Assembly (NCBI RefSeq): GCF_900196725.1
Contig: NZ_FZMP01000009.1
Span: 1 to 58,439, forward strand
Length of the DNA: 58,439 bases
Direction of reading: 5' to 3'
Origin: Candidatus Methanoperedens nitratireducens
GTDB taxonomy: Archaea; Halobacteriota; Methanosarcinia; Methanosarcinales; Methanoperedenaceae
Shown: positions 1 to 9,174 of the stretch, in pieces
How the letters are laid out: each line of letters starts with the position of its first letter
Numbering within the stretch: position 1 is the first letter of the stretch
Translations under genes and position numbers: made by a program
The notes under the pieces: generated by a model
Seen by the model: only the letters and a program-made list of their open reading frames with translations
Databases searched by the model: none
Told to the model about the DNA's origin: nothing

Positions 1-812
1 TACTTAAAATCAGCGGAGTTAAGGTTTAACTTTTCTTTCAACTGATCGATAGGTTGTGGGTAATGACCTGCATTCCTGAACTTAGCGGTGTATATCGCTT
101 TGGCAGAACAATGATTATAACACGTCCAGCACCCAAAACACTTGCTCATGTTAAAAATAGGCTTCGGAGAGCATTTAATTGCTTTATACGGGCATAATTT
201 TTCACACAGACCGCACCCTGTACAAAGCGACTCGTCAACGTATTTTTCTCCCATATCTTCCCGTGCTTTGGTAAAAGAATAAGCTGGCATTAGACTGTTC
301 AGCAAACCAACTCTTATTTTCTTTATCTGGAGTTCATTGCGATTTTCAAGACAATATACGAGATAATCTAATTCAGAAATAAATTTGTTAAAATTATTTA
401 TTTCATTTTCGTTTGGCGCCTGCTCATTACCCCTACCTCTGGCGATCATAGGAGGATAGCTTTCCGGTGTATGAAGCGAATGACCTGCAATAACTTTAAA
501 CCCTTTAGCTGTAACTGTTTTATCAAGAATTTTAAGGGTCTTCCCGCTGATGAGACCATATGTATTAAAAACAAACGCAGGTTTATTGCTCTGCTGTGGC
601 AATTTTTCTATAAACATCTGGACAATATACGGAATACCTAAAAAATTTGTGAATGTGGCAAAGCCTGCAAGATCATACTTTTCTAATGAAGGGATGCCGT
701 CCGTAATAATATTGAAAAGGTCAAACTCAATATTTTTTACCTTTCCCTTGATATACTGGCAGGATAATTTTGTATTGCCTGAGCCTGAACAGTAGCAAAT
801 AATCCCTTTCAT
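1..812 (-). CDS. EFR1-type flavodoxin/ferredoxin fusion protein, partial (C-terminus beyond window)
   Basis: An open frame runs leftward from an ATG at 810-812 off the window edge, at least 270 codons. The N-terminus (MKGIICYCSGSGNTK) is a flavodoxin-like FMN-binding start with an SGSGNT phosphate loop. The middle carries the flavodoxin-like VFNTYGLISGKTL segment. Around residues 195-225 are two 4Fe-4S ferredoxin motifs, CTGCGLCEKLCP followed by CFGCWTCYNHC. This order, flavodoxin then bacterial-type ferredoxin, is the EFR1 family layout. The expected role is cytoplasmic electron transfer between ferredoxin-type clusters and flavin; the partner is unknown. The region is AT-rich compared with tyrS next to it. 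The stop codon lies outside the window, so length and final domain are unknown. Confidence 0.85.
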   Translation of the reverse strand, partial: MKGIICYCSGSGNTKLSCQYIKGKVKNIEFDLFNIITDGIPSLEKYDLAGFATFTNFLGIPYIVQMFIEKLPQQSNKPAFVFNTYGLISGKTLKILDKTVTAKGFKVIAGHSLHTPESYPPMIARGRGNEQAPNENEINNFNKFISELDYLVYCLENRNELQIKKIRVGLLNSLMPAYSFTKAREDMGEKYVDESLCTGCGLCEKLCPYKAIKCSPKPIFNMSKCFGCWTCYNHCSAKAIYTAKFRNAGHYPQPIDQLKEKLNLNSADFK

Positions 813-822
813 AATAAAATAA

Positions 823-1782
823 TTACTTCTCCACCATCAGCTTCCTTACAGGCTCAAGTATCTCGTTCATATACTCAGCCGCCGCCGCCTTCAAGTCCAT
901 CGGGTGAAGCTGCCGCGCCGCAAAGTCGGATTCAAGCGCCTCGTAGCTGTTATAATGCAAATCGCCGCCGTATTTTTCGGGGCGTTTCACCACTATTTCA
1001 GGATAGCGCGGCATTATATGGTACTTCAAAAGGCTCAATATGGGATTGTCCTTAACTTCACCCTCCACGCAGAACGCCCCTTTCATTTTCTTTTTGATAT
1101 CCTCAGGCGCATCGTCCACTGAGATGTAATTGCCCTTGCTTGAGGACATCTTCTTGCCGTCAAGACCGGGGAGGATAGGGGTATGTATGCATATCGGCGA
1201 AGCGTATCCAAGCTCGGGCAGCCCTTCCCGTGCCAGCATGTGTATTTTCCTCTGGTCTATGCCGCCAACTGCAACGTCCACGCCCAGGTGGGCTATATCA
1301 AGCGCCTGCATAAGGGGGTATATCATCTGCGATACTTTGGGGTCCTCGGCATTGCGGCTAACCTCATCCATGCTGCGCTTCGCCCTGTTCAGCGTGGTGC
1401 TGCGCGCCAGTTTCAGCACGTCCAGCATGTAGCCGGGCTCTAACTGGTATGATGAGCCAAGGACGAAATTCGTATTCTTCTCATCAAGACCGAGAGCGAT
1501 AAAGCATCTCTTATTATAATCCGCTATCTTCCTCACTTCGTCCATTGTCCCTTTTTCGTTAAGGTATGCGTGTATATCCGCAAGCAGCACGGTTAGTTTA
1601 AAGCCTGCCTGCTGAAGGTCAAGGAGCTTGTTCACTGTGAGCACATGACCCATGTGTATCTTTCCGCTGGGCTCATAGCCAGCGTAAGCTGAGGGTTTTT
1701 TATCCGAACTGATCAATGCTTCCAGCTCTTCTTTTGTTACAACCTCTTCCGTATTCCTTGTAATTAGCGCTAATTTGTCCAT
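823..1782 (-). CDS. tyrS: Tyrosyl-tRNA synthetase (archaeal type)
   Basis: This class I aminoacyl-tRNA synthetase charges tRNA-Tyr in the cytoplasm. The protein is 319 residues, normal for archaeal TyrRS. It shows the HIGH-type motif HMGH at residues 43-46, the archaeal stretch LLADIHAYLNEKG, and KMSSS at about residue 210. The frame is open for 28 more codons upstream (to 1866), but I choose the ATG at 1780-1782. It has a GAGGAG ribosome binding site nine bases upstream, and its N-terminus (MDKLALITRN) aligns with the M. jannaschii enzyme, whereas the extension does not look conserved. It is transcribed divergently from the helicase gene, with about 130 bp between them. The stop lies 11 bp from the start of the EFR1-like gene downstream, so the two may share a transcript. 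Confidence 0.96.
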   Translation of the reverse strand: MDKLALITRNTEEVVTKEELEALISSDKKPSAYAGYEPSGKIHMGHVLTVNKLLDLQQAGFKLTVLLADIHAYLNEKGTMDEVRKIADYNKRCFIALGLDEKNTNFVLGSSYQLEPGYMLDVLKLARSTTLNRAKRSMDEVSRNAEDPKVSQMIYPLMQALDIAHLGVDVAVGGIDQRKIHMLAREGLPELGYASPICIHTPILPGLDGKKMSSSKGNYISVDDAPEDIKKKMKGAFCVEGEVKDNPILSLLKYHIMPRYPEIVVKRPEKYGGDLHYNSYEALESDFAARQLHPMDLKAAAAEYMNEILEPVRKLMVEK

Positions 1783-1914
1783 AATCTCAAACTCCTCTGG
1801 CTCAAAACCTGCGGTTCTATGCGGGGCATACACATAAATTCTGCGGATTGTAGCATGAACAAACATTTAAACCGTACTAATGCTTAATAACCTGATTCTC
1901 ATTAGGAAACACAG

Positions 1915-4365
1915 ATGCTTTCTATCATCATACATCCGCAGGATTCAAAGCTTGCAGTCCTGCCTATCAAAGACAATGCTAAAGAGCCTGTATTCTACGG
2001 GATACTGACTTTAAAGAAAACCCCAAAAGGCTCCCGCGCAGGCAAATTCAGGATAAGGAAAGGAGAAAAAGAGGAGTTCAGGGCGCCGGCTGAGGTCATA
2101 GAACTCCTGCGCCTTGCCGATGGGATTCTTATTGCTGAAGGGAACGAAAGATCCGAAGCAGAATTTAAGGAGTTGCTTGCAGCGTACCAGCTTGATTACG
2201 GTTATACGAACGCATGCCGCCTGTGCCTTCTTGCAGGCAGGTATACCCGGGTAAATAGTGATTCCATCCGGTTCCATGATGAGCATGTGTGCGAGGATTG
2301 TGCGAAAAGAGAGGTGATGAAGGAAGCAAGTACTCACAAGATCGGAAAGCATGGGCAGGAACGGCTTATCCGGATATTGCTCGGCACAAGGGATCTTGAC
2401 AGGGTGCTTGCGATGCTAAGCCCTGAAAAACTGGATTCCGGGTTGACAAGGTTTGATACGATGGAGGCGAACTGGGTTGAGAGTTCAGTAAAAGTAAAAG
2501 ACCTGCCTGTGCATGAAGAACTAAAAAAGATACTCCTTCATCAACTTGAAGAACTTATGCCTGTCCAGGCGCTCTCGGTAAAAGCCGGGCTTCTTGAAGG
2601 GAAAAACCAGTTGATAGTCTCAGCCACGGCAACGGGGAAAACGCTTGTCGGGGAACTTGCCGGTCTTCAGAACATCCTCTATAATAAAGGCAGGATGCTC
2701 TTCCTCGTCCCTCTTGTCGCGCTTGCGAACCAGAAGTACGAGCAGTTCACAAAACGCTATTCTTCCATCGCTTCTACGTCCCTTCGCGTGGGGACAAGCC
2801 GCATAACAAAAGGTACAAAAGGTGTACGGACTTCACTTTCTTCCGATATAATCGTGGGTACGTATGAAGGGGCAGATTTCATCATAAGGTCTGGCAACGC
2901 AAAAGCGCTGGGGAAAATCGGTACTGTGGTGATAGACGAGGTGCACATGCTTGAGGACAAAGAAAGAGGGCACAGGCTTGATGGTCTTATCGCGCGCCTG
3001 AAATTCATTTCCCCGGACACACAGTTCATTTATCTCTCAGCCACGGTCGGGAAGCCGCAGTGGCTTGCAGAAAAACTGGGCGCTGCGCTTATAGAATTTG
3101 AGGAAAGACCGGTCCCAATCGAGCGCCATCTTATCTTCTCGCCTGAATATGAGAAAAAAAGACTGATCGAGCGGCTTGCAAAGCAGGAATACGATAAGAG
3201 TTCCTCCAGGGGTTTCAGGGGACAGACCATCGTATTTACCAACTCGCGCCGCAACTGCCATATGCTTGCTGACAGTCTCTCTATTAAAGCGATGCCTTAC
3301 CATGCAGGGCTTTCTTATAACGAGAGGAAAAGAGTGGAGGAGCAGTTCGGGAAAGGGAAACTGCCTGTAGTGGTGACAACTGCGGCGCTTGCTGCCGGTG
3401 TTGATTTTCCCGCCTCGCAGGTGATATTCGAATCCCTTGGGATGGGCATAGAATGGCTGACAATACGCGAATTCCAGCAGATGCTCGGGCGCGCCGGGAG
3501 ACCGGATTACCATGACCGCGGCAAGGTTGTGCTGCTGGCAGACCCTGAGAAGAGATTCGGAAAAGGAGACACTGAAGACGAAGTCGCTTTTAAGCTGCTT
3601 AGGGGGGAACTTGAACATTTCGGCGTTGAATACGGGGAAGACGAGATGCTTGAGGAGACGCTTTCCAATATTGTGGTTGCCCGGAGGCTTTCTGATATAA
3701 GGAGGATCAACGGATTGCTTCTCGGTAGCGGCGATCTTGATTATTTGCTGGATAAACTCACAGAGTACGGATTTATTGAAAAAGCCAGCGGGGGATTATC
3801 CCCGGCGGAACTCGGGCGTATTGTGGCGGCGCATTTCCTGAGCGTGGAGCAGACATTCCTGATAAAGGATGCCGTACTTAAGGGACGTGAGCCACTGGAT
3901 ATAGTTACAGGGCTTGATGTCATTGATGCTGTTTATTTCAAGTATGCCTCGCAGTTGTCCGATGCCCTCGGGACCGATATCCCGACAAGGGTTTTCGGCG
4001 CGGGGCTTGACATCGTTTTCTCAGCCGACGGGATATCAAAGCTTAAAGAGAACCTGCGCCGCAGCGCGCTTGATTTTGCACGGGAGTTCATGGCATGCAG
4101 ATGTAAGGATTCGCCTTACTGCGGCTGCGCTGAGAAGAAATTCTCGGCAATGGTCGTTGAGCTGTGTGCCGGGGGACTGTCGCCTGATGGGATTATCTCC
4201 GAGCTTACGAAGCGGTACGGGGTTTATGCGTATGCAGGTGATATGCTCAACTACCTTGACCAGGCAGCGAGGTCTCTTGAAGCTGTGGAATTGATCGCAG
4301 GGATATATGGCAGGAAGGAACTGAGCATGAAGGCAAGGGAACTGAGGGAGAAGATGGAAGGGTAA
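1915..4365 (+). CDS. Ski2-like DEVH-box helicase with N-terminal zinc-finger region
   Basis: An 816-residue superfamily 2 helicase. Residues 1-200 form an archaeal extension (DUF5814-like, from memory) with a CRLC...C..C cysteine set from about residue 101 that could bind zinc. The helicase core follows: Walker A SATATGKT at about 236-243, DEVH at about 342-345, the motif III segment YLSATVG at about 374, and motif VI QMLGRAGR near 520. The C-terminal part has a second cysteine group, CRCKDSPYCGC, near 727-738. It probably unwinds RNA or DNA in repair or RNA turnover. It resembles Hel308/Ski2 enzymes in outline, but the cysteine-bearing ends argue for a separate archaeal branch. The start ATG follows AGGA at a workable spacing. 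The precise substrate cannot be read from sequence. Confidence 0.88.
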   Translation: MLSIIIHPQDSKLAVLPIKDNAKEPVFYGILTLKKTPKGSRAGKFRIRKGEKEEFRAPAEVIELLRLADGILIAEGNERSEAEFKELLAAYQLDYGYTNACRLCLLAGRYTRVNSDSIRFHDEHVCEDCAKREVMKEASTHKIGKHGQERLIRILLGTRDLDRVLAMLSPEKLDSGLTRFDTMEANWVESSVKVKDLPVHEELKKILLHQLEELMPVQALSVKAGLLEGKNQLIVSATATGKTLVGELAGLQNILYNKGRMLFLVPLVALANQKYEQFTKRYSSIASTSLRVGTSRITKGTKGVRTSLSSDIIVGTYEGADFIIRSGNAKALGKIGTVVIDEVHMLEDKERGHRLDGLIARLKFISPDTQFIYLSATVGKPQWLAEKLGAALIEFEERPVPIERHLIFSPEYEKKRLIERLAKQEYDKSSSRGFRGQTIVFTNSRRNCHMLADSLSIKAMPYHAGLSYNERKRVEEQFGKGKLPVVVTTAALAAGVDFPASQVIFESLGMGIEWLTIREFQQMLGRAGRPDYHDRGKVVLLADPEKRFGKGDTEDEVAFKLLRGELEHFGVEYGEDEMLEETLSNIVVARRLSDIRRINGLLLGSGDLDYLLDKLTEYGFIEKASGGLSPAELGRIVAAHFLSVEQTFLIKDAVLKGREPLDIVTGLDVIDAVYFKYASQLSDALGTDIPTRVFGAGLDIVFSADGISKLKENLRRSALDFAREFMACRCKDSPYCGCAEKKFSAMVVELCAGGLSPDGIISELTKRYGVYAYAGDMLNYLDQAARSLEAVELIAGIYGRKELSMKARELREKMEG

Positions 4366-4427
4366 AGTCCGGGCTTTTGTTACGTACCCCGGAAAACTTA
4401 TCACATTATAATGACATTAATTGAATC

Positions 4428-5102
4428 ATGGTGCGTATAGGCAGTCTGGCTCTTGACAGGTCAATAGTGGCGTCTTTAGGGAAAAATCCCGTTAATTCGG
4501 CAGCCGGTGCCAAAAAGCTCGGCGCAGATATCCTGGAGTTAAGGATCGACCTCCTGGATTCGGATGCACGCCAGGCGCTTCTGGATGTAAAGAAGACCGG
4601 CATGCCGGTCATTATTACCAACCGGATGAGAGAGGAAGGGGGCGCATGGGCGGGGAGCGAAGATGAGCGCATCCGTACCCTGGTCTCTTTGCTGCCTCTT
4701 GCCGATGCTGTCGATATAGAACTTTGTGCGGAAAAAAGGGAGCATGTCGTTGAAAAAGCCAGAAGTGCCGGCAAAGCCGTTATAATATCCACGCATGATT
4801 TCAAGAAGACGCCGGAAACCAGGGTTATGACCGGGATGCTCAAGGAATCATTCGAGGCGGGAGCGGATATCGCCAAGCTTGCTGTTATGCCGGACTCGCT
4901 TGAGGATGTGCTGCGCCTGCTGGAGGTCACTCTTCACGCCAAGGGAGCGGTTTGCACGATAGCGATGGGCGATACCGGGCGCCACTCGCGCATCATTGCG
5001 CCGGTTTACGGCTCGGTCATGACGTACGGGTACGTGGAGAACGCCACAGCGCCCGGGCAATTGCGTGTAGATGAATTAAGGGCTATCCTGAAATTGCTCT
5101 GA
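4428..5102 (+). CDS. aroD: 3-dehydroquinate dehydratase, type I
   Basis: This 224-residue enzyme converts 3-dehydroquinate to 3-dehydroshikimate in the shikimate pathway by a Schiff-base mechanism. The barrel signatures are LELRIDLLD near residue 36, ISTHDFKKTP near 120 with the catalytic histidine, and GADIAKLAVMP near 145 with the Schiff-base lysine. The C-terminal half has the family's TIAMGDTGRHSRI segment, followed by a Pro/Gly loop (TAPGQL). Its length is typical for class I enzymes. It starts 62 bp after the helicase stop on the same strand and no clear Shine-Dalgarno is seen, so it may be translated from a short leader. It ends 12 bp from the convergent stop of the next gene. Confidence 0.95.
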   Translation: MVRIGSLALDRSIVASLGKNPVNSAAGAKKLGADILELRIDLLDSDARQALLDVKKTGMPVIITNRMREEGGAWAGSEDERIRTLVSLLPLADAVDIELCAEKREHVVEKARSAGKAVIISTHDFKKTPETRVMTGMLKESFEAGADIAKLAVMPDSLEDVLRLLEVTLHAKGAVCTIAMGDTGRHSRIIAPVYGSVMTYGYVENATAPGQLRVDELRAILKLL

Positions 5103-5114
5103 GCCGCGCTGTAT

Positions 5115-6041
5115 TCACGATTGTACGAGCCTGATAAGGTTCTCGCGACCTTTTTTTATTTTCTGGATTACATTCTTATCATGAAGCTGGTTCAGCGCAG
5201 CGCTTACTGTTGACCTGGGGATATCAAGCTTTTTACCTATCTCGGACTGGTAAAGGGATCCGCCGCTTTCGTTTAAGAGTTTTATTATCCTTTCCCGGAC
5301 ATCCATCATAGCCTCTTCTGTGAGAGCTTCCGCGACAGGCTCGATAGCAGCATCTATTACCGTGTTTTTCCCGCGGGCTTTACGCTTATAAACGAACGCG
5401 GCTATGATAAAAATAACAGAGACGGCGATTACCGGCGGCATCCAGGACGAGGAAGGCATGGAAAGGATAACCGCAGGTTCGCCTGCTTTGAACGAGCGAA
5501 GACCGTACCACACCATGCCGTCGCGCACCTGGTCAGGCTGCGGCTCTACCTGCTCGATAGTATAGCCGGAAGGATACTGGATTATCAGGGTGTTGTCCTT
5601 TGACAGGTACAGCCCGCCGATGAAAACATCGCCGATATTGAGGTTTTTATCAGGGTCAAGCTTTGCAAAATTTACCCAGGTGAATGAGTAGCGTACTACA
5701 CCGAACGTTCCAGTGGGCGCAGATTCAACTTTTGCATCCCCTGTAAAGCCCCCGGCTGCCATTTTCCTTGATGTGGCGTTCGCCGCCTCTGAAACCGACT
5801 TCTGCATCAGTTCTTTGAAATCGTTGAGATGAACCGGGTTCAGTTGTTTTGTATAATTATCAAAAGAGTCAAAATCTTCCGTTGATACGAGCGGGGTCCT
5901 GTATTCGACATACCATACTGCATTGCCGCCCTCGTTGACGTTGATCGTATATGTTATCTTATAATCGTTCACGGGCGCAGCACTGGCAATGTGGACTAAC
6001 AATAAAAAAACCAGAGAAATATACAAAGCCTTCAGTATCAT
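5115..6041 (-). CDS. Membrane-tethered winged-helix regulator with exported N-terminal domain
   Basis: A 308-residue protein with a signal peptide (residues 1-21, ending SAAP). An extracytoplasmic beta-rich domain of about 175 residues follows, then one transmembrane segment near 198-216 (VIAVSVIFIIAAFVY), a basic KRKARGK stop-transfer stretch, and a cytoplasmic winged helix from about 245 to the end (SEIGKKLDIPRSTVSAALNQL is the recognition region). The family is common in Methanosarcinales but no member's ligand is known to me. The layout suggests a one-component transmembrane sensor that binds DNA directly. Its gene lies just downstream of a surface DUF5667 protein on the same strand, so it may watch the envelope. 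The start ATG has no strong ribosome binding site. Confidence 0.82.
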   Translation of the reverse strand: MILKALYISLVFLLLVHIASAAPVNDYKITYTINVNEGGNAVWYVEYRTPLVSTEDFDSFDNYTKQLNPVHLNDFKELMQKSVSEAANATSRKMAAGGFTGDAKVESAPTGTFGVVRYSFTWVNFAKLDPDKNLNIGDVFIGGLYLSKDNTLIIQYPSGYTIEQVEPQPDQVRDGMVWYGLRSFKAGEPAVILSMPSSSWMPPVIAVSVIFIIAAFVYKRKARGKNTVIDAAIEPVAEALTEEAMMDVRERIIKLLNESGGSLYQSEIGKKLDIPRSTVSAALNQLHDKNVIQKIKKGRENLIRLVQS

Positions 6042-6106
6042 ATTTCACAGGTGTATATATTTAGTAGTATAAATACTCAGCTTTGAATATTGACTTAAAA
6101 GGATGG

Positions 6107-6135
6107 AAAGATAGGTGAAAAACTCACCTATCTTT
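6107..6135 (-). terminator. 12-bp perfect hairpin at the end of the DUF5667 gene
   Basis: Arms 6107-6118 and 6124-6135 are perfect complements with a five-base loop. The gene's TGA stop (6124-6126 read on the minus strand) lies inside the stem, and the last codons K-D-R form its outer part. On the minus strand the hairpin is followed by a short T-rich stretch (CCTTTT). It probably ends transcription of the gene at 6124-7401. Confidence 0.7.
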
Positions 6136-7401
6136 TTCCTTGTTTTCACGTCTTTCTTGTTTTATTGCCGTTTTCTCCTCTCTTATCTCCTCTTGCAAAT
6201 CCTCCTTCTCCTCTCTTATCTCCTTCTTAATCTCACGAGTCGCTTGTTTTATTGCAGCTTTCTCATCTTTCTTATTTTCTGATACTTTTGTCATATTCTC
6301 AATTTCAAGCGCATTTGTTACACTCTCGATTGTTAGGGCATGGAGATTCATATAAATCCCATCAACGATACCATCCCTGCTGGTAGTGTTCAACAACGGG
6401 AACTTATATTCGGCTTCGACCAAGGAGAATCCTTCCCCAATCTTGGCTTCAGCTTCAAGTTCGGTATTTAACTCTCCGTCGTCCATATTTTCGATGGTCA
6501 GTAGAGTGTTGATATTCTCTGCACTCAACTGGAATTTATCCAGGATTTCATTCGCTATGGTAAAATTCGTGACGTTGTCGGACCTGAAATTAACTTCGAC
6601 TTTGACTTCCGTATCATTACCAAGGATTTTTGCTTTAATCTCTAAACGTCCTTCTTTACTTTCTTTTCTCTCCTTTCGCTCCGATATCTTCTTCTTAAAC
6701 TTTTGTTCAAGTTTCAGGCTGTTATTGTAAGCTCTCTGAAGTCCTGTACTGTTGGGGTGTGAAGCAAGAAGCTGTTCCAGAATTACCTGGTGTTTTGCAA
6801 TCATCTGCTGTGCTTTGATAAGTCCAGTATCTTTATCGGAAAGTTTAGACACTGAATCGTTTATATCATCGGATTTTGCTCCGTACTCAGCAAGTGCTTT
6901 GTTTGCTGCATCAATATCATTCCTTTTGAGTGCTGCTCTTGCTTCAGCTATCCTCTTTCTTGCATGTGCTACCTGCTTTCCGAGTTTTTCACTCGTATTG
7001 TAGGTAAAGGTCTCACCGATATTCTCAAATGCTATTGTTAATCCGTATAATGCATTTCCAGGGCCGACTAGACCTTCATCTAATGTTCCATCATCTGCTG
7101 CTCCTGCAGTTGCTGTACTAGTTGGTGTAGCAGTAGCAGTTAATGTTTCAGTTGGAGTCCCGGTTGTGTTTGCTGTTGATGTCTCGTTGCTCGTAACATT
7201 TTCTGTGGCGCCAGCCATGCCCATAGTAAAGGTTAGCACCAACAGGATTATACCTGCCAGAAGTATGTTACTTAATCCCGCCTTAAATATTCTTGACCAT
7301 GTGTTATTTGTTTCTTTATGGCTCTCATCCCATTGCGGGTGGAAGGGATTAAAGCCCGAAGAATTCTCAATCTCATATCCTTTTTGGATATTTTCTGCCA
7401 T
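6124..7401 (-). CDS. DUF5667-type membrane-anchored surface protein
   Basis: A 425-residue protein. After about 40 cytoplasmic residues there is one membrane segment (ILLAGIILLVLTFTMGMAGA), then a Thr/Ser/Ala-rich linker with N-glycosylation sequons. Next comes a helical DUF5667-like domain beginning GLVGPGNALYGL, with charged heptad-like stretches, then a beta-rich part. The C-terminal 60 residues are almost entirely Lys/Glu/Arg/Gln and should form one long charged helix. I choose the ATG at 7399-7401 (MAENIQKG), preceded by GGTGAT, over an ATG 18 bases upstream, because archaeal genes here use GGTGA as ribosome binding site. DUF5667 proteins are secreted or membrane proteins of unknown role. 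The membrane sensor gene downstream is on the same strand. Confidence 0.78.
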   Translation of the reverse strand: MAENIQKGYEIENSSGFNPFHPQWDESHKETNNTWSRIFKAGLSNILLAGIILLVLTFTMGMAGATENVTSNETSTANTTGTPTETLTATATPTSTATAGAADDGTLDEGLVGPGNALYGLTIAFENIGETFTYNTSEKLGKQVAHARKRIAEARAALKRNDIDAANKALAEYGAKSDDINDSVSKLSDKDTGLIKAQQMIAKHQVILEQLLASHPNSTGLQRAYNNSLKLEQKFKKKISERKERKESKEGRLEIKAKILGNDTEVKVEVNFRSDNVTNFTIANEILDKFQLSAENINTLLTIENMDDGELNTELEAEAKIGEGFSLVEAEYKFPLLNTTSRDGIVDGIYMNLHALTIESVTNALEIENMTKVSENKKDEKAAIKQATREIKKEIREEKEDLQEEIREEKTAIKQERRENKEKDR

Positions 7402-7654
7402 ATTATCACCTTGCGGCATGTCGCCGTGATACCTGATAAAACTCCCCGGAATATAAGCATACTTACTGTCTTAATAGTATTATAAAGTACAGGATTGTCC
7501 TAAAAAGCTACAGAACGTTCATGATAGTCCGGAATACTTTAAATGACGCTAATAACCAGGAAAATAACCAGAAAAGCTATTAAAACTTTGGTAGAATATA
7601 TTATCAATAGTTCTAAATATTGTAAACACTAACTAAGAGTAAAAAGGAGATACG

Positions 7655-9172
7655 ATGGAACTTAAAGTACAACCGCTTCAAATCAAAGCAGGGAAGTATA
7701 AAGTAGTGCTTAATACGGAAGATGCAAGGGAACTGGGGGTTCATGCCGGCGACCGCGTGCAGCTAAAAGACCACAGCTACCTGACCGCGATCGTGGAGAC
7801 AGGAGATATGATTCCTGCCGGTACCGTCGGGGTATACCAGGAGTGCTGCGAAAAGCTGGGGAAAGTATGTCCTTTGACTATAAAGCTCGTCCCTACTTCC
7901 AGACCGAATTCCGTCGGTTTCATTAAAAAAATGATGGACCGGCAGAAGCTGACACAGGAAGAGATTTACCAGATCATACAGGATATGGTAAGAGAGAACC
8001 TTACGGAGATAGAATTGGCGGCATTTGTTACAACTTCATACATTCACGGGATGACCTCGGATGAGGTCGAGTGGCTCACAAGAGCCATGATCGATACGGG
8101 TGAAAAGATCGAGTTCGATACCCACCCTATTATGGACAAGCACAGCATAGGCGGTGTGCCCGGGAACAAAATATCGTTGCTCGTCGTGCCTATAGTTGCA
8201 GCGAACGGGCTTCTCATACCCAAGACCAGTTCAAGGGCGATAACAGGCGCCGCAGGGACAGCAGACCTCATGGAAGTGCTTGCGCCGGTCGAGTTCACAG
8301 CCGAAGAGATAAAAACCATCACCGAGAAAGTAGGCGGCGTGATAACGTGGGGAGGCGCAACGAATATCGCCCCTGCTGACGATAGACTGATACGCGCTGA
8401 ATACCCTCTTTCCATCGACCCGCGCAGCCAGCTTCTTGCATCCATAATGGCTAAAAAAGGCGCTGTCGGGGCGGATTGCGTTGTTATTGACATTCCCACG
8501 GGCATAGGGACAAAGGTTCCGACGATGGATGAAGGAAAAAAGCTCGCCAGGGACTTGATCGAGCTGGGCGAGAGGCTGGGGATGAAAGTAGAATGTGCAA
8601 TGACGTACGGTGCATCCCCGGTCGGAAGGACGGTTGGTCCTGCCCTCGAAGTCCGGGAGGCGCTGAAAGTGCTGGAGACCATGCAGGGACCGAACAGCCT
8701 TATCGAAAAGAGCACAGGTCTTGCGGGTATTTTACTTGAGATGGGCGGGGCTGCTGCAAGGGACCACGGGAAGGAGCTTGCGATGGAAACGCTGCGCTCA
8801 GGCAAGGCGCTCAATAAACTGAAAGAGATAATAGAAGCACAGGGCGGGAACCCGAATGTTACGCATACCGATATCAATCCGGGTGAGCACAGGGCGGAAC
8901 TTGCTGCGCCGGCTGACGGCTACGTCATTGAATTCAATAATAAGCGCATCGTCGAGATCGCCAGGCTCGCCGGCGCGCCGACAGATGATGGAGCTGGCGT
9001 CTGGATTAATAAGAAAAAAGGCGAGATTGTTAAGAGAGGCGAGCCGCTGATAACGATATTCGCAGACAAGGGCTGGAAGCTCACCAATGCCATAAAAAAC
9101 GCAGAGAGCGATTATCCGATCATCGTGGAAGGCATGCTGCTTGAGCGCGTCCAGTCAGTAAGGGTCATATAG
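7655..9172 (+). CDS. deoA: AMP phosphorylase (archaeal thymidine phosphorylase family)
   Basis: A 505-residue enzyme of the nucleoside phosphorylase class III family. The archaeal members phosphorolyse AMP, CMP or UMP to ribose 1,5-bisphosphate and base, feeding the archaeal NMP pathway through ribose-1,5-bisphosphate isomerase to type III RuBisCO. The archaeal N-terminal domain of about 85 residues (GVHAGDRVQLKD) is present and distinguishes it from bacterial thymidine phosphorylase. The signature MDKHSIGGVPGNK starts at residue 160, followed by PKTSSRAITGAAGTADLME. The C-terminal PYNP domain holds GADCVVIDIPTGIGTKVP and a lipoyl-like APADGYVIEF end. The start codon follows AAAGGAGAT. It converges on the DUF473 gene with only two bases between stops. 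The isomerase and RuBisCO are not in this window. Confidence 0.93.
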   Translation: MELKVQPLQIKAGKYKVVLNTEDARELGVHAGDRVQLKDHSYLTAIVETGDMIPAGTVGVYQECCEKLGKVCPLTIKLVPTSRPNSVGFIKKMMDRQKLTQEEIYQIIQDMVRENLTEIELAAFVTTSYIHGMTSDEVEWLTRAMIDTGEKIEFDTHPIMDKHSIGGVPGNKISLLVVPIVAANGLLIPKTSSRAITGAAGTADLMEVLAPVEFTAEEIKTITEKVGGVITWGGATNIAPADDRLIRAEYPLSIDPRSQLLASIMAKKGAVGADCVVIDIPTGIGTKVPTMDEGKKLARDLIELGERLGMKVECAMTYGASPVGRTVGPALEVREALKVLETMQGPNSLIEKSTGLAGILLEMGGAAARDHGKELAMETLRSGKALNKLKEIIEAQGGNPNVTHTDINPGEHRAELAAPADGYVIEFNNKRIVEIARLAGAPTDDGAGVWINKKKGEIVKRGEPLITIFADKGWKLTNAIKNAESDYPIIVEGMLLERVQSVRVI

Positions 9173-9174
9173 AG

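Noticed and set aside
1783-1866. The 28-residue upstream extension of TyrRS
   Set aside because: It is not alignable to archaeal TyrRS, and a better ribosome binding site precedes the internal ATG.
8044-8877. A 277-codon minus-strand ORF inside the AMP phosphorylase gene
   Set aside because: It is Ser/Pro-rich low-complexity shadow coding opposite a conserved enzyme.
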